Assembly (NCBI GenBank): GCA_021234155.1
Contig: JAJEKV010000059.1
Coordinates: 7,291,172-7,355,171 of the forward strand
Reading direction: 5' to 3'
Length of the DNA: 64,000 nt
Source of the DNA: Isoetes taiwanensis
Lineage: Eukaryota; Streptophyta; Lycopodiopsida; Isoetales; Isoetaceae
The translations under genes and the position numbers were made by a program. The notes under the pieces are model-generated. The model ran no database searches. It saw only the letters and a list, made by a program, of their open reading frames with translations, and had not been told where the DNA came from. Positions 35,693 to 46,310 of this stretch are shown here, piece after piece; within the stretch, counting starts at the first letter, position 1; every line of letters begins with the position of its first letter.

Positions 35693-38377
35693 TTAAATAA
35701 AGTGGGCCTTTATTCTATTATAAGGGCAATGAACTCTTTTTAAAAGGCATGTGAAACCTTGTAAACGCATGGACTCTCGGCACAAAGGGGAGGTTGCGAA
35801 CATTTGCGACTTGAAGGAGTTCGACACAACCAAGGAGATCCAGATTACCATTGAATATTCTACAACTAGCATTAAAATCCTGATTCCATCCTGAATCCTT
35901 AACCTAAACTCTTGTATTGACATTTGAATGATTGGAGAATCTTTTAGTATTTTGTGATTACCCAAAATCTTGCCTAAGCCTGTACTTAAGCCAGTCTTTC
36001 CTTGAATTTGTGATTTGCTAGATTGAGGACTCTCTAGTAGCTAATTTCTTTTTCCTTAAAGCCTTTCCTATTCCAAAATTCAGTCTTTCTCGAAGATTCT
36101 CTTGCTCAGGATAGCCCGGTTAGGTGGTCAGCTTTGCCCTTAAGGGGTGGAATTGTGCTTATTTCTTTTATTTCGTGATGATTGTTTCATAGATAAAGCT
36201 TGGAGATTACAGGTTCATATCACCTATTAAACATCTAAACAATGAAGTCACGTGTGTGCCCAAGAAGAAGAAAGCCAGTTTTCACTTTCTTGATGATTTG
36301 TTTCTTAACTAATATAGCACCGTAAGCAAAGATTGCTTCTTATTCTCTCTTGTTGTGTTGTCCAATTGGAGGTACAATATTGGTGTATGCTCCAGACTAG
36401 AAAAAATCTTGTGCAAGTTTGTGATAATGAGACTAGGAGCATCGTGGATCTTTGGATAGTTCATAAATGTCCTCCAAAAAAATTCTTCATTAAAAACTGG
36501 CACCAACAACATTATAAGTGAACAAAATCTTCTTTTGGAGCATCTTCTTCTTGAACTCATTAGCAAAATATGGTGACGTTGTTTCTTCCATTCCATCAAT
36601 GATAATTGATCTGTAATCAAATGGATGCTCTATTGCTTTTTTCCTGTATTTGGTCAACTTTCTTCTTTTAAGAGATTGTTGTTCTCTAAGCTTTTTGAGA
36701 ATCTACAAAGAAGAAAAAATCAGAAAAAGAACCTAACATTATTTTTGAAGCAAGAGGTTGAGATGCTTACTTTTAGTATGTTGTGTCCTTTCCTTTTGAC
36801 TTTGAGCTTTTAATTTAAAGCACGCAGCATAGACGTGCATATGGTGCTTTCTAGGAATTGTTATGCGTGAAAATTCTTTAATTCCAGTGCACAGTAAAGT
36901 AAGAGTAGCACACACGTCATTCACTGGCCTCCACTTATAAGTCTTTGTAATTATTTTTAACTTCACGTTTAGTAAAGTTATCACTTAAGTGATACACTGG
37001 GTTGTTAGGCATCTTTTCGCAAGACACTTTAAAGATTACCTCCATCTAAGAAACAATAAAGTGCATGAACTGCCAAGATACTTCCTGTATGGCAACAGTT
37101 GTTTATGCCAGAGTTTTTGTCAAGTCATTTTGTAATGTATGAAGCCTTCTACAAAAAGCATGGATCATTTTAAAGGCTGTTTGACAAACATTATGGTGAC
37201 AAACTACGTAAACAAATTTGTCACTCCTGCCAGGCTCAATGTTGAATGCTAAGTAACTTCTTTGTTCCAACAAAGTCATTGAACTGTAGCTATCATGAAG
37301 TAATCTCAATTCTATCAAGCCAATGCGTAGCAAGCAGCATAATTGAAAATAATGTTTCATATGAGTTGCTCTCAAGTGCCCTCGTCCATTAGTTTCTTTT
37401 TGCTTTGTGATATACAAGCCTTTTTGTATAAATCTCGTTTTAAGTTATGACTAACGTGATCTTTGAACTCAAGCATAGTGCCTTGTGGCTCTGCTACATC
37501 ATCATCTAAAAGAATTACATGAGCTATTTCTTTGCTTGTCTATTTTAGTAGAGCTTCTGGAATAGAAGGTGTGGAGCTTGATGTTATGAAGCTTAATGTT
37601 GTAAAGTCTTGTATGGAAGAGAATTGTCTCTCTCTCTAGGATAAAGCAGTCTAGGTTGGTGAAGTTGAGTAGCTTCTGAATTGTCATAAAGTGTTGGAGT
37701 TGCCAACCTCTGACTATCACTACTGGCACTAGACCCATGTATTGAGTTGGGAGAAGAGGGATTTCACTAGGGGCAGAAGTCTACATTTGGCTGCAAAAAA
37801 TGTAGAAGGGAGAATGTTTGTTGCAGGAGATGGAGTAAATTGAATAAGAGGAGGAAAAATGCTTGCATGTATCAGAAGGCATGGAGTAGACTTCACTAGA
37901 GGTGGAAGTTTCCATAGACGAGCAGGAGGGATGGAGTAAACTGCATTAAGAGTGGAAGTCTCTATAAATGAGCTGGAGAAGTAGAGTAAATTGTACTGGG
38001 GGAGGAAGCCTATGCGTACGCACTGGTGGGCTAAGGATTTGCACGTCAGAGTTGGACGTATTTGAATCAGCGTCAAGGTTGGGCGTGAAAAACCATTGGT
38101 GGAGGTAAACAACGTGGAGAAGGGGTGGACTCTGTCGGATGGAGGTGGAGTAAACACCACAGGCAGAGGGAGCAAACAAGGTGGTAAAGATGGAGTTGGT
38201 GAACCCTCCACTTTGCTTGAAATATGGTAGAGAAGATAGATATAAGCATGGTATAAACTTATACGAAGCGGTACAAATTTGAGCAAACCAGTATAAATTT
38301 ATACAAGAGTTAGATAGCATGAAAGAAGTAATAATTGCATACAAGTGCGTATGGATAGAAGCAACATGGAAGAACAA
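35693..38377 (-). pseudogene. DUF7869-type transposase-like gene, copy A (decayed)
   Basis: Read on the minus strand: a proline-rich N-terminal region (37729-38377), a cysteine-containing helical segment starting CCLL (about 37103-37417), a middle segment (36739-36984), then the DUF7869 core. Its LQLDN box is at 36357-36371 within the 36309-36620 frame, followed after a frame break by KTGFLLLGHTRD at about 36256-36291. LQLDN...ENK and GF..VGHTH are hallmarks of this uncharacterised family, found in plant and animal transposon-like genes. Several stops and shifts show decay. Copy B at 40.4-43.2 kb has the same order and supports the call. Confidence 0.7.
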
Positions 38378-38718
38378 GCAAGAAAATTACTTAAGGTCAA
38401 ACCCTCCACACCTATTTCCTCATATCTCAAGGCGCTCTTGCTCCGCCTTATATACTTGCTCACATTCAATCTCTCAACTCGTTAGACTGTGGGTAAAAGC
38501 ACGCTGTGGTGTATCAAAAACGTGCATTTTGACGCCACATTTTGGCACCACCTTTGTGGTAGAATCGGGTGGTGCATACCGCCGAGATTATTGGAGTGCG
38601 AAATTAATGAGCCGGTTGTTATTTTTAAATTTTATGCCACGCCATTGTCCACCTTTTGAATTAAGAAAGAATCACCTCTTTCCTCTGTTTTTGCCGCTTT
38701 CTTGCCGATTGAACCCTA

Positions 38719-40362
38719 ATGGAGTCGGAATTGAACGCCACTGGTTACACGATGAAATCTCTCCTCAAACAAGAGATTGTGCCCCAATGGGAAGATCTAA
38801 AGAAGCTTTGGGGTGACAGAGTTCCAAATAAATCGGCTACAGGTGTATTTTCCCCAAATGTTTTGTTCAAACTGAAAAAATTAAGGCATATGTAGAATCT
38901 CGAGCAATGAACAATACAAAGAGTTCATGCAAATTTACAAAGAATTACAGGGAAGCCACATACATGGGGTGGAATGGCTCCTCGAACCCGGCAAAGGGCT
39001 TATTATCCGTGATATAAAGGGGGAGGCTGTTAATGGAAGAGCTTCTGATTATTATAAAACTCCCCATGAGAAAGCCGAGGCCGGTTTTCTAGACCCAAGA
39101 GAAAGCATAGGCAAATCCAACGACGAGGAGGAAAATAGTAAAAGTGGCGGGGATGATGAAGATGATAGGGAAATAACCAAATCAGGTTTCTCTAGACACA
39201 CATTCAATCTGAACTCACAATCAAAAAAAAAAAGTGAGCAATGTTCTCGAGACCAAAACATGCCATCGCTAGTATGTTCAATTATTAGTTGTGTTACAAC
39301 AGAAAAATCTCAAGCTTGATCTAGATTGTTTCTATCAACACGTAAAAGGTAACATCAAATCCACTTCAAGAATCAGGTATGTCTACTACCATTTTGCATC
39401 ATGTTGGCTCATATTGTCATGTTGTGTCTCTATGATGCCATCTGTGGGGCATTTCGTGCAATGGATGCCAGAATGATAGATGAGGTATGTGTGGTGGTGG
39501 TGAGTTGTTGGCATCCACCATGTCCCACACCACACCCCCACCATCTCCCACCACTACACTCTACCATCTCCCACCGCCACACTCCCACACCACACACACC
39601 ACCACCACACTCCACCACCACACTCCACCACCACCACCACACACACCACCACCATCACCACACACTCCTCCACCACCACCATCACATTCCACCACCACCA
39701 CCACACTCTACCACCACCACCACACTCCACCACCACCACACCACACCACCGTGACTCCACCATGTCCCACACCACAATCCACCACCACCACACTCCACCA
39801 CAACCACACCACACCCCACCACCACACCCCACACTCCACCACCACCACACCACACCCCACCACCACACCCCACACCCACCACCACCACACCACACCCCAC
39901 CACCTCACCCCATCACCATACTCCACCATGTCCCACACCACACTCCACCACCACCACACCCCCCACCACCACCACCACCACACCTCACCACCACCACACA
40001 CACCACCACCACCACCACCACACACACACCACCACCACCACCACCACAGCGTGTTGTGTGGTGTGTACTGTGCAGCGTATGTTGTGTGGTGTGTGGTATG
40101 TGGTGGTGTGTAGAGACTATGTTAGGAGGCTGACATATACGTAGTGTTTTGTTTTGCAGACTATGGCAGACTTGTGAAGGAATGGTTGGCTGCAACATCA
40201 GCTAGGTTTGATAGATGCAAGCAACGATTGCAAGCAAACGAGGATAGGAAAAATGATATCAAAAGAAAGATTGAGTTGATGGAGCATACGTCATTAAGGA
40301 TCAGCTCATCCCTACAACCCACCTTCTTGACTTTCTCCTTTTCCTTGGCTTCTCATTTCTAA
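38719..40362 (+). pseudogene. unrecognised small gene divergent from copy A
   Basis: ATG at 38719 opens a 58-codon frame (MESELNATGY start, ending 38895). A one-base shift later the frame 38927-39319 continues in similar style (EWLLEPGKGLIIRD, then an acidic and basic tail). After a long repeat-filled gap with a GCAG acceptor at about 40159, the frame 40144-40362 gives a helical segment (VKEWLAATSARFDRCKQRL). An AACCCTAAT motif precedes the first ATG. I recognise no family. It faces away from transposase copy A just as the ParB-methyltransferase gene faces away from copy B. Confidence 0.35.
39487..40113. repeat. long (CCA/CAC)n satellite-like tract with GTG-rich flanks
   Basis: About 530 bases (39516-40047) consist almost wholly of CCA/CAC units with interspersed CACCATGTCCCACACCAC blocks. 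TGTGGTGGTGG lies just left, and TGTGGTGTG-rich sequence lies to the right up to 40113, so the strand bias flips at both edges and the flanks can pair with the core. Long open frames here on both strands are low-complexity artefacts. Confidence 0.95.
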
Positions 40363-40512
40363 CTCATATCTACCTTCAAAAGCATTTTCGAAAGGCAAGG
40401 GCAAGCCAATGAATCTTGAGTTTAGTGATAAGCCTTCCTCCTTGACGCAAGGTCAAGCACTTTTGCTATCCGTAAAGGTCGACCTTTGTCATCCTCCTCG
40501 CTTGAAGAGCAA

Positions 40513-43160
40513 TTAGCATACCCTTGGTAATTTCGTGGATATTACCTTGAGGCTCATTCCCTCGCCTTGGTCCGAGGTACATGACTCGTCCTCCTCGCTC
40601 TTCTGTGAGGGTGCAAATGTAGCACCGCTTGGACTCGCTTGGTGCTGGGGTTGATGGAAGGTGTTAGGCCATTGAAATGGTTCTTGCAACCGCCTTAGAG
40701 CTATATTTTGTACAACAATTTTTCTGCTCGAGAAAGAAATTACTCCACCACATCCCATCTTCTTCTAAGAAGTACTTAAAGCCTCGAGGAAATTCCATTT
40801 TCAATGGCTTTTAAGGATGACTGGGGTACTTTTTTTCCGCTTTGGACTCCTTAGGATTTTTGAGAGGAAGTTGCTCAAAGACGCTCTATGATGGAAGTGT
40901 CCGGAATATATTTAAGGAAGCTTAATCCTCCGTGGACTCCAACCTTAGTTGTGGTATACTTCTTCCCCTAGAAGAAGCTTTGGCCATCCTTCAAGTAGAA
41001 CTTGATATGATGTTGAAAGGTAAGATCATTCAACTTGTTCACAAATTTTGTTCTCTCGCTTGAACGTTGAGAGAAAATAAACTCTTCAAATCAGCAGTCT
41101 CTTTAAGAAGATCGACTAATCGGAGTAGGAGTGTAAGAATCTTCAATAATTCGAACTAAAGAAGGAAGACGTAAAGCCTTCTTCCTTCTAAGGCGCCATG
41201 AAAATCTGTGAACATTTGGTCAACTGATCATGAGTGTGTCCTACAAGTAAGAAACCGAGCTTCACTTTTCTAAAGATCCCTAGCTCCACTAACATGGCAC
41301 AAGACGCAAAGAGTGTTTGATTCTTGTTCTCCTTGTAGTATTGTCAAGTTGCATATAAAAAGCGGGCGTAATTGCTCTTGCTCAGACAGGACCTTGTTAA
41401 GAATTGTAATTGTGAGGTTCGGGTCACCATGCAAGTTTGGATACGCCAAAAATACTTTGCACTTTAGACTTCCTTTGAAGACCATAGCTCCTACAAGGTG
41501 GATTCTTAACAAAACATTCCTCGGCACATCTTTAGGAATGTTCAAGAAATGTGGTAGAGTAGTTTTTTTGGTCCATTCCATCAATCACAAATACATATAT
41601 ATTGCAAAGGACGCTCAAGAGCTTTTTTTTTTCGTGGTTTGGCAAGCTTTCTTCTCTCGCCGCTTGTTGTTCAATTTATGTCCGCAAGGTTCTCATTGTA
41701 ACAATATCCAGAGAAGAAATAAGGTCAAAGCATTTTTTTTAAAACAAGTGAGAGATTGAAGAACATGAGCTTACTTCTTCCGACTGCCTGCTTTTTTGCT
41801 CTTTGACTTTTTAATTCTGCACACCTTGAGCAAACAGACATTCTATGTCTCCTCGAATTTTCACTAAACCGAATTCACTTTTCCACAACGGTGAAGTGTG
41901 AGTAAAGATGTGTCAAGCCGAGTGCAAGTCTCTTTGTACTCATTAAAACATCTTTTTGGTGATGTTATCATTAAATGATACATGTTTCTATTAGGCAGCT
42001 TCTCACATGTTTCTCTAAAATATTTCTCCATCCATGACACAGCAGCAAGGGCATGCATGGTTACAACTCTTCTTGGTCCACAATGATCATCAATTGCTGG
42101 ATTTTTGTCCAGTCTTTTGTGTATTCTAGACATTCTGGTGGACCCTAAACGGTGGACAACCATAAAGCATTTTCTCGCAAACTTTGGTTAGGTTAATGTA
42201 GTGCAAGAAGGTGTTGCGGTCTGGCTTACATGATAGGCCAAGTAGGCATTCTGGTCAGCCAATGTCATTGAACCAGAAGTTGTCTCTAATTGCTCGTAAT
42301 TTAGACATGTTCAATTTGTTGATACAACCCAATGAGCAGCATTTACTTCTTAAAAGTCTTCTCATTTTATGCTCATCCATAAGGTTTCTTCTTCTTACAG
42401 AGGAGCATGCTCTCAAACTACAATCCACCTTGAATTTCTTGGTGGACTGGCTAGAGAACGTGTAATCTCGTTGCACTTCGTTGGTGTCTTCATCTTCTGA
42501 AGAGAGTTCTACTCTGGGGGTGACCTCCTCTGCTCTTAGTGGTGTGCTTGTAGAGGAGAACAAACCACGGAAGTTGCACTCCGGATAAGGCGGAGGTGCA
42601 AGTGTTGAATGAAGGAGATGGGCCAAGATATGATGTGCCAAATTAAAGTTGTTGAAGCGTCTTCACAGGGAGTTCGATCAAACATATCTCTTAGAGCAGA
42701 CTGAAATTCTGCAAACCCATGTGTCACCACGTTTGTGTGAAGAGGAGTAGATGCTGCAGGGTCGTCTTCATTTGTAGTGAAATCGTGATGGGAGAAACGA
42801 TGGAGAATCTCGCAGTCTTCAGAACGTGCTGTATTCTTGGCATGTGTAAGTGAAGATGGAGAAACAACAAACGGCGGAGGTAGTCCGTTCAAAAATTTGG
42901 CCGGAGGTCGGAGCCATTGTAGTGTCGGGGGATGGTACAAATGGTGGTGGAAGATTGCTACGTGCAACAGGTGAGGGTTGGAAAGGTGGTGGCAGCCGGT
43001 TTCCTACTGGACTTGGAGAGGGCTGGAAAGGTGGTGGCAGTCTACTAGTTACTGGACTCGGAGTGTCTTCGAGAAGCAACAAAGACCTTGTCGAGGTAGG
43101 TGTTGAAGAAGCATCTCCGCCTTGTGTTCCATCCTCAAGTAGAGGTACTTGGGCAAACAA
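40513..43160 (-). pseudogene. DUF7869-type transposase-like gene, copy B (decayed)
   Basis: Minus-strand order: proline-rich repeats (LPPPFQPSP, 42819-43160), an acidic/basic linker, a cysteine-bearing segment with CCSLGCINKL (in 42255-42641), a helical segment with WMEKYFRETCEKLP (41864-42163), then the DUF7869 core. MEWTKKTTLPHFL and NLTITILNKVLSEQEQ lie in 41270-41584; after a frame change ENKNQTLFASCAMLVELG leads into VKLGFLLVGHTHDQL, whose GHTHD is at 41227-41241. C-terminal remnants continue to about 40513. Related proteins are thought to be transposases of eukaryotic DNA elements; the catalytic mechanism is not established here. Frame breaks show that the copy is dead or badly assembled. 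Confidence 0.8.
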
Positions 43161-43585
43161 ATGGTGGTGGAAGTTTGTTCACAAAGCGGTTAACCATGTC
43201 AAACAACTATGGTGGGCTTGTTACTAACTCACAAGTCGATTGGACTAATGATATTCGAGAATACAATTGCTATTCTGGAATAGTATTTTGTGTGCAGAAT
43301 TTGCCGTGTGTGTGCAAAGATGCTATTCCAGAATACACTTATCCGAGTGTTTGGACAAGACGTGATTTCGCGATCACATAGAAAAAGACAACCGACAAAG
43401 GGCCTACCTTTAAAAAGGACAATTCGAAGCCGCCATGCCATGATTCCGCCAGAGATTTAGTCGCCAGCCCGAGCGCCCGATCAATATACATTTGTCAGAT
43501 TCGATTTACATAGCGAAAAATAATGGATGTAAGCATGTAAAGTACATAGTACGCCTTTCTTTTGTTTTTGATTTGTTTCAGAGGC

Positions 43586-43805
43586 CAAAGTGTATTCCGA
43601 ATACACTTTGCCCATTGGCGAAGAGCAAAGTGTATTCCGAATACACTTTGCCCTTTCGGTCAAGAGCAAAGTGTATTCCGGAATACACTTTTTCCGGAAT
43701 ACACTTTGCCCTTTCGCCTGAGCAAAGTGTATTCGAAGGGCAAAGTGTATTCGAATACACCTTGCACTGGCCAAGAAGCAAAAGTGTATTCCGAATACAT
43801 TTTGC
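43586..43805. repeat. palindrome array 1 (CAAAGTGTATTC half-sites)
   Basis: About five full palindromes and two extra half-sites of CAAAGTGTATTC joined to its complement lie at 43586-43610, 43626-43650, 43667-43707, 43722-43765 and 43779-43805. Spacers of about 15 bases vary and often contain GCCC or AAGAG. Spacing is near 40 bp. The array lies between the divergent DUF7869-type copy B and the ParB-methyltransferase gene. Open frames across it merely translate the repeat. Confidence 0.93.
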
Positions 43806-44196
43806 TTGTAATTTTTAGAACGCTTTTTTTTTTTTGCACTAAGATGACACACTTTTTAGCTGCAACATACCATTTGTTAGGTTAAAATAACACTTGGCAG
43901 TCCAATTTAGGCACAAAAACATGACTTAGAGTGACAATATTTTAGCTTGTTTTCCGCTTTTTCCCCGGCTTCGTGGCACAAGTTTAGTAAATGTTATTCT
44001 CGAATACAACTTTCGCTTGAATTTCAGTCTTAACAAGGTAGTTTTCAACGCCAAAGCTAAGGTGGAAGAAGGAAGCAAGAGGGGCCAAAGAAATCTCACA
44101 AGCCTAAGCGCCCACACCCTCGTAATACACCGACGACGCATGTGACGAGCCCGCTTATTTACGAGAATTTTCAAACGCAATTGTTCGTGACTGTGG
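43806..44196. other. 5' flank of the ParB-methyltransferase gene
   Basis: No gene is recognised. An isolated relative of the palindrome half-site (ATTCTCGAATACAAC) occurs near 43997-44011. The true start of the ParB gene may lie in this stretch. Confidence 0.4.
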
Positions 44197-45412
44197 GTGC
44201 GATGGAAAATACAAAGACATCGACGCTCCCAGACGCCTCAGAAATTGTGGCAACAAAAGGTACCGACCGAAGTTTGTCAACCTTGGGACAATAAAAGATG
44301 TCTCCCGATGTTGCCGGACAAGGAGGTCGTGGGGAGGCTTTCCTTCAAGACCTCCCAAGGCTTTATTATTGTGGACATCGATTCTTTAAAATTGTCAATG
44401 TGCAACCACCAAAGATCGAGACAACTTTTTCACACTACCGCTAAAACGAAGCCTCGTGGTTCATTAATTAAGCAGGTTTGTTCCAAAGACAAGGAGAACT
44501 TTCCTATCGCTGAGTCCGAAAGCAATCGATGAAGAAAGGTCACAATCACCACCTACCGCTAGTTCTTCGTGGAGGTCATCGATAAAGGTTCCGAGGAACA
44601 AGACGAGGAAGAACCCCCACAAGATCAAAAAAAAAACTTAGCAGGCCAAGGCAAACGATAGCTGCTAAAGAACCAAAGAAGCGGAAGGTACAGGAGATTG
44701 TTGTTGCTGAAATCGCTGAGGAACAACCAAAAACGAAGAAGGGAAAGGGCAAGGCTCCTGGGGTGGCCATTAAAGAAAAAAAGGTGGATAAGACCTCAGA
44801 GAGGATGGAACAAATAAATCTTAACAAGTATGTTCAAGGGGTAATATACTTGCCAGTAACCTCAATGAGGTTGCCACCGAAGAATGAAGTCGGTGAGCCC
44901 TCTTCAAGTTCGAAAAATCTATGCTGACCATTTAAGAAATTTGAAGGACAGAATAAGGAGCAACCCCAATGCCCATGTTGCTCCAATTGTTGTTCTTGTT
45001 GACAGAACACAGTGCATGGACCCCAAGGACTACGACAGAGAAAATGCAGACACTTACATGCACTATGTCCTTGGGGGAAACCACAGTTTCAAAGCAAGGA
45101 GACAGTTGTACAAAGAAAAAAACAACCCAAGATATCTCTCTGCAGGCTCAGGTCATGCATCGGGCCTCGACAGATGAGGAAGCCAAAATCGTTGCCAACA
45201 CACACAATGCTGACAACGAATATAAGCTGAAAATGAGCTTTGTGGACAAAATCAGGTTCATGCACAGGGAATATATGATATTTAAAGAAAAATATGGAGA
45301 AGATTTGAAGAAGCCACAATACTCATTGGAACTAAAGGAAGCGTGTGCTGTGGAGTGCTGCCTCAAATACGACGAGGCTAACAAACGGCAGTCTCTAATA
45401 CCACACGATTAA
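44197..45412 (+). pseudogene. ParB-like domain portion of a ParB-DNA methyltransferase gene
   Basis: An upstream frame (44197-44532) gives a polar N-terminus. From about 44640 a lysine-rich segment includes PKKRKV (about 44674-44691), a classical nuclear localisation signal. A ParB/Srx-type domain then reads VIYLPVTSMRLPP, shifts one base at about 44880, and continues with VRKIYADHLRNLKDRI, PIVVLVD and YVLGGNHSFKARRQL (the GGNH box near 45079). A second shift at about 45130-45180 leads to DEEAKIVANTHNADN and SFVDKIRF, ending at 45412. ParB N-terminal domains bind nucleotide and DNA in chromosome partition; many phage relatives are fused to methyltransferases. Here it is followed by a methyltransferase on the same strand. 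Start codon uncertain. Confidence 0.75.
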
Positions 45413-45552
45413 CCGGTTCCAAATTTAGCCTTCAGAGATGGCGAGTAAGTTGTTTTGTATTCTGAATACACCGCAGCCCTCCCAATCGATATCGCTTTCT
45501 CCAGATTTGGGACCTCCAAAATAAATATTCACCATGTTCGAAGCGCAGGATT

Positions 45553-46251
45553 TGAAAAGCAAAGGCAAGGTCTCCCAAAAGAAAAAGGATCCGACGTCCC
45601 CAAAAAGGAAATGACAATCAATGGTGGGTGAGAAATGCAGGGCTTCACGATATGGATATATTAGCAAGGCTACTGCAAAAGGTTGTCGATAAAGAATTTA
45701 CTCTCGAAGAAATGTCCAAGGAGCTTCACAAGTAAGAATGCCACTTTGGGTTCTTGTTTGGTAGGGACAAGTGGTTTGAAAAACGCTGGCTTGCACGCGA
45801 CAAACAAAGTGTATTCCGGAATACACTTTGTTTTGTAGGTGGAGCCAAAGTGTATTCTAGAATACACTTTGGTCCTCACGGAGACAAGGTGTATTCCGTA
45901 TCACACTTAGGCTCCAGACACGAAAGCCAAAGTGTATTCGAATACACTTTGGCAATCGTAGGAGCCAAAGTGTATTCCGTAATCACACTTTGGTTTACCT
46001 AAAAGCCAAAGTGTATTCCGGAATACACTTTGGCTTTCAGTTTTTTTAGTAGATCTTTTTTGTTGCTTTTGTTATTAGTTTTCTTCCTTCTAACATTTGT
46101 GTGGTCTTACAGCCAGAAAAATGTCATCACATGTCAAACCTGCTTAATGGAGCAATTAAATGTTGACAGCTGGGAAAGGTGCAAGGAGCTTTATCCTATC
46201 GCAACCTCAGACGAAAGGATTGTGCAGTATGCGCCAAATTTTGAAGGCTGG
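45553..46251 (+). pseudogene. linker exons between the ParB and methyltransferase parts
   Basis: Exon about 45553-45731 has a second basic cluster (SPKRKRIRRPQK) and a helical segment (ILARLLQKVVDKEFTLEEM) that resembles the helix-turn-helix after ParB domains. It ends at a GTAAG donor. The next exon, 46113-46251, follows TTACAG and joins in phase; it carries ITCQTC and a third cysteine (WERCKELYP) and ends at GTATGTT. The intron 45732-46112 is almost filled by palindrome array 2. The left boundary of the first exon is not certain. Confidence 0.6.
45805..46034. repeat. palindrome array 2, inside an intron of the ParB-methyltransferase gene
   Basis: Six copies of the CAAAGTGTATTC palindrome, four near-perfect and two with disrupted right arms, begin near 45805, 45846, 45885, 45926, 45965 and 46004, spaced about 40 bp. 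Most are extended by GC at the outer edge (GCCAAAG...CTTTGGC). Unique spacers of 11-17 bases separate them. The array lies between a matched splice donor (45732) and acceptor (46112). Confidence 0.93.
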
Positions 46252-46310
46252 GTATGTTGATTTGTTTTTATATTGTTGTTTTTCTTGTTACTAAGACGCT
46301 TTTTTGGCAA

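Noticed and set aside
39401-40133. Long open frames on both strands rich in His/Pro or Gly/Val/Trp
   Set aside because: They translate the CCA/GGT simple repeat and have no protein support.
43481-43885. Several 100-aa frames with KVYSEYTL-like repeats
   Set aside because: They are translations of the palindrome array.
44576-44827. Minus-strand 83-aa frame opposite the nuclear-signal region
   Set aside because: It is antisense to the lysine-rich part of the ParB gene and is a codon shadow.
43586-46034. CRISPR-like arrays (regular repeats with unique spacers)
   Set aside because: The repeats are perfect palindromes with short spacers in a plant gene and its intron, and no cas genes are present. 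They are described as palindrome arrays.
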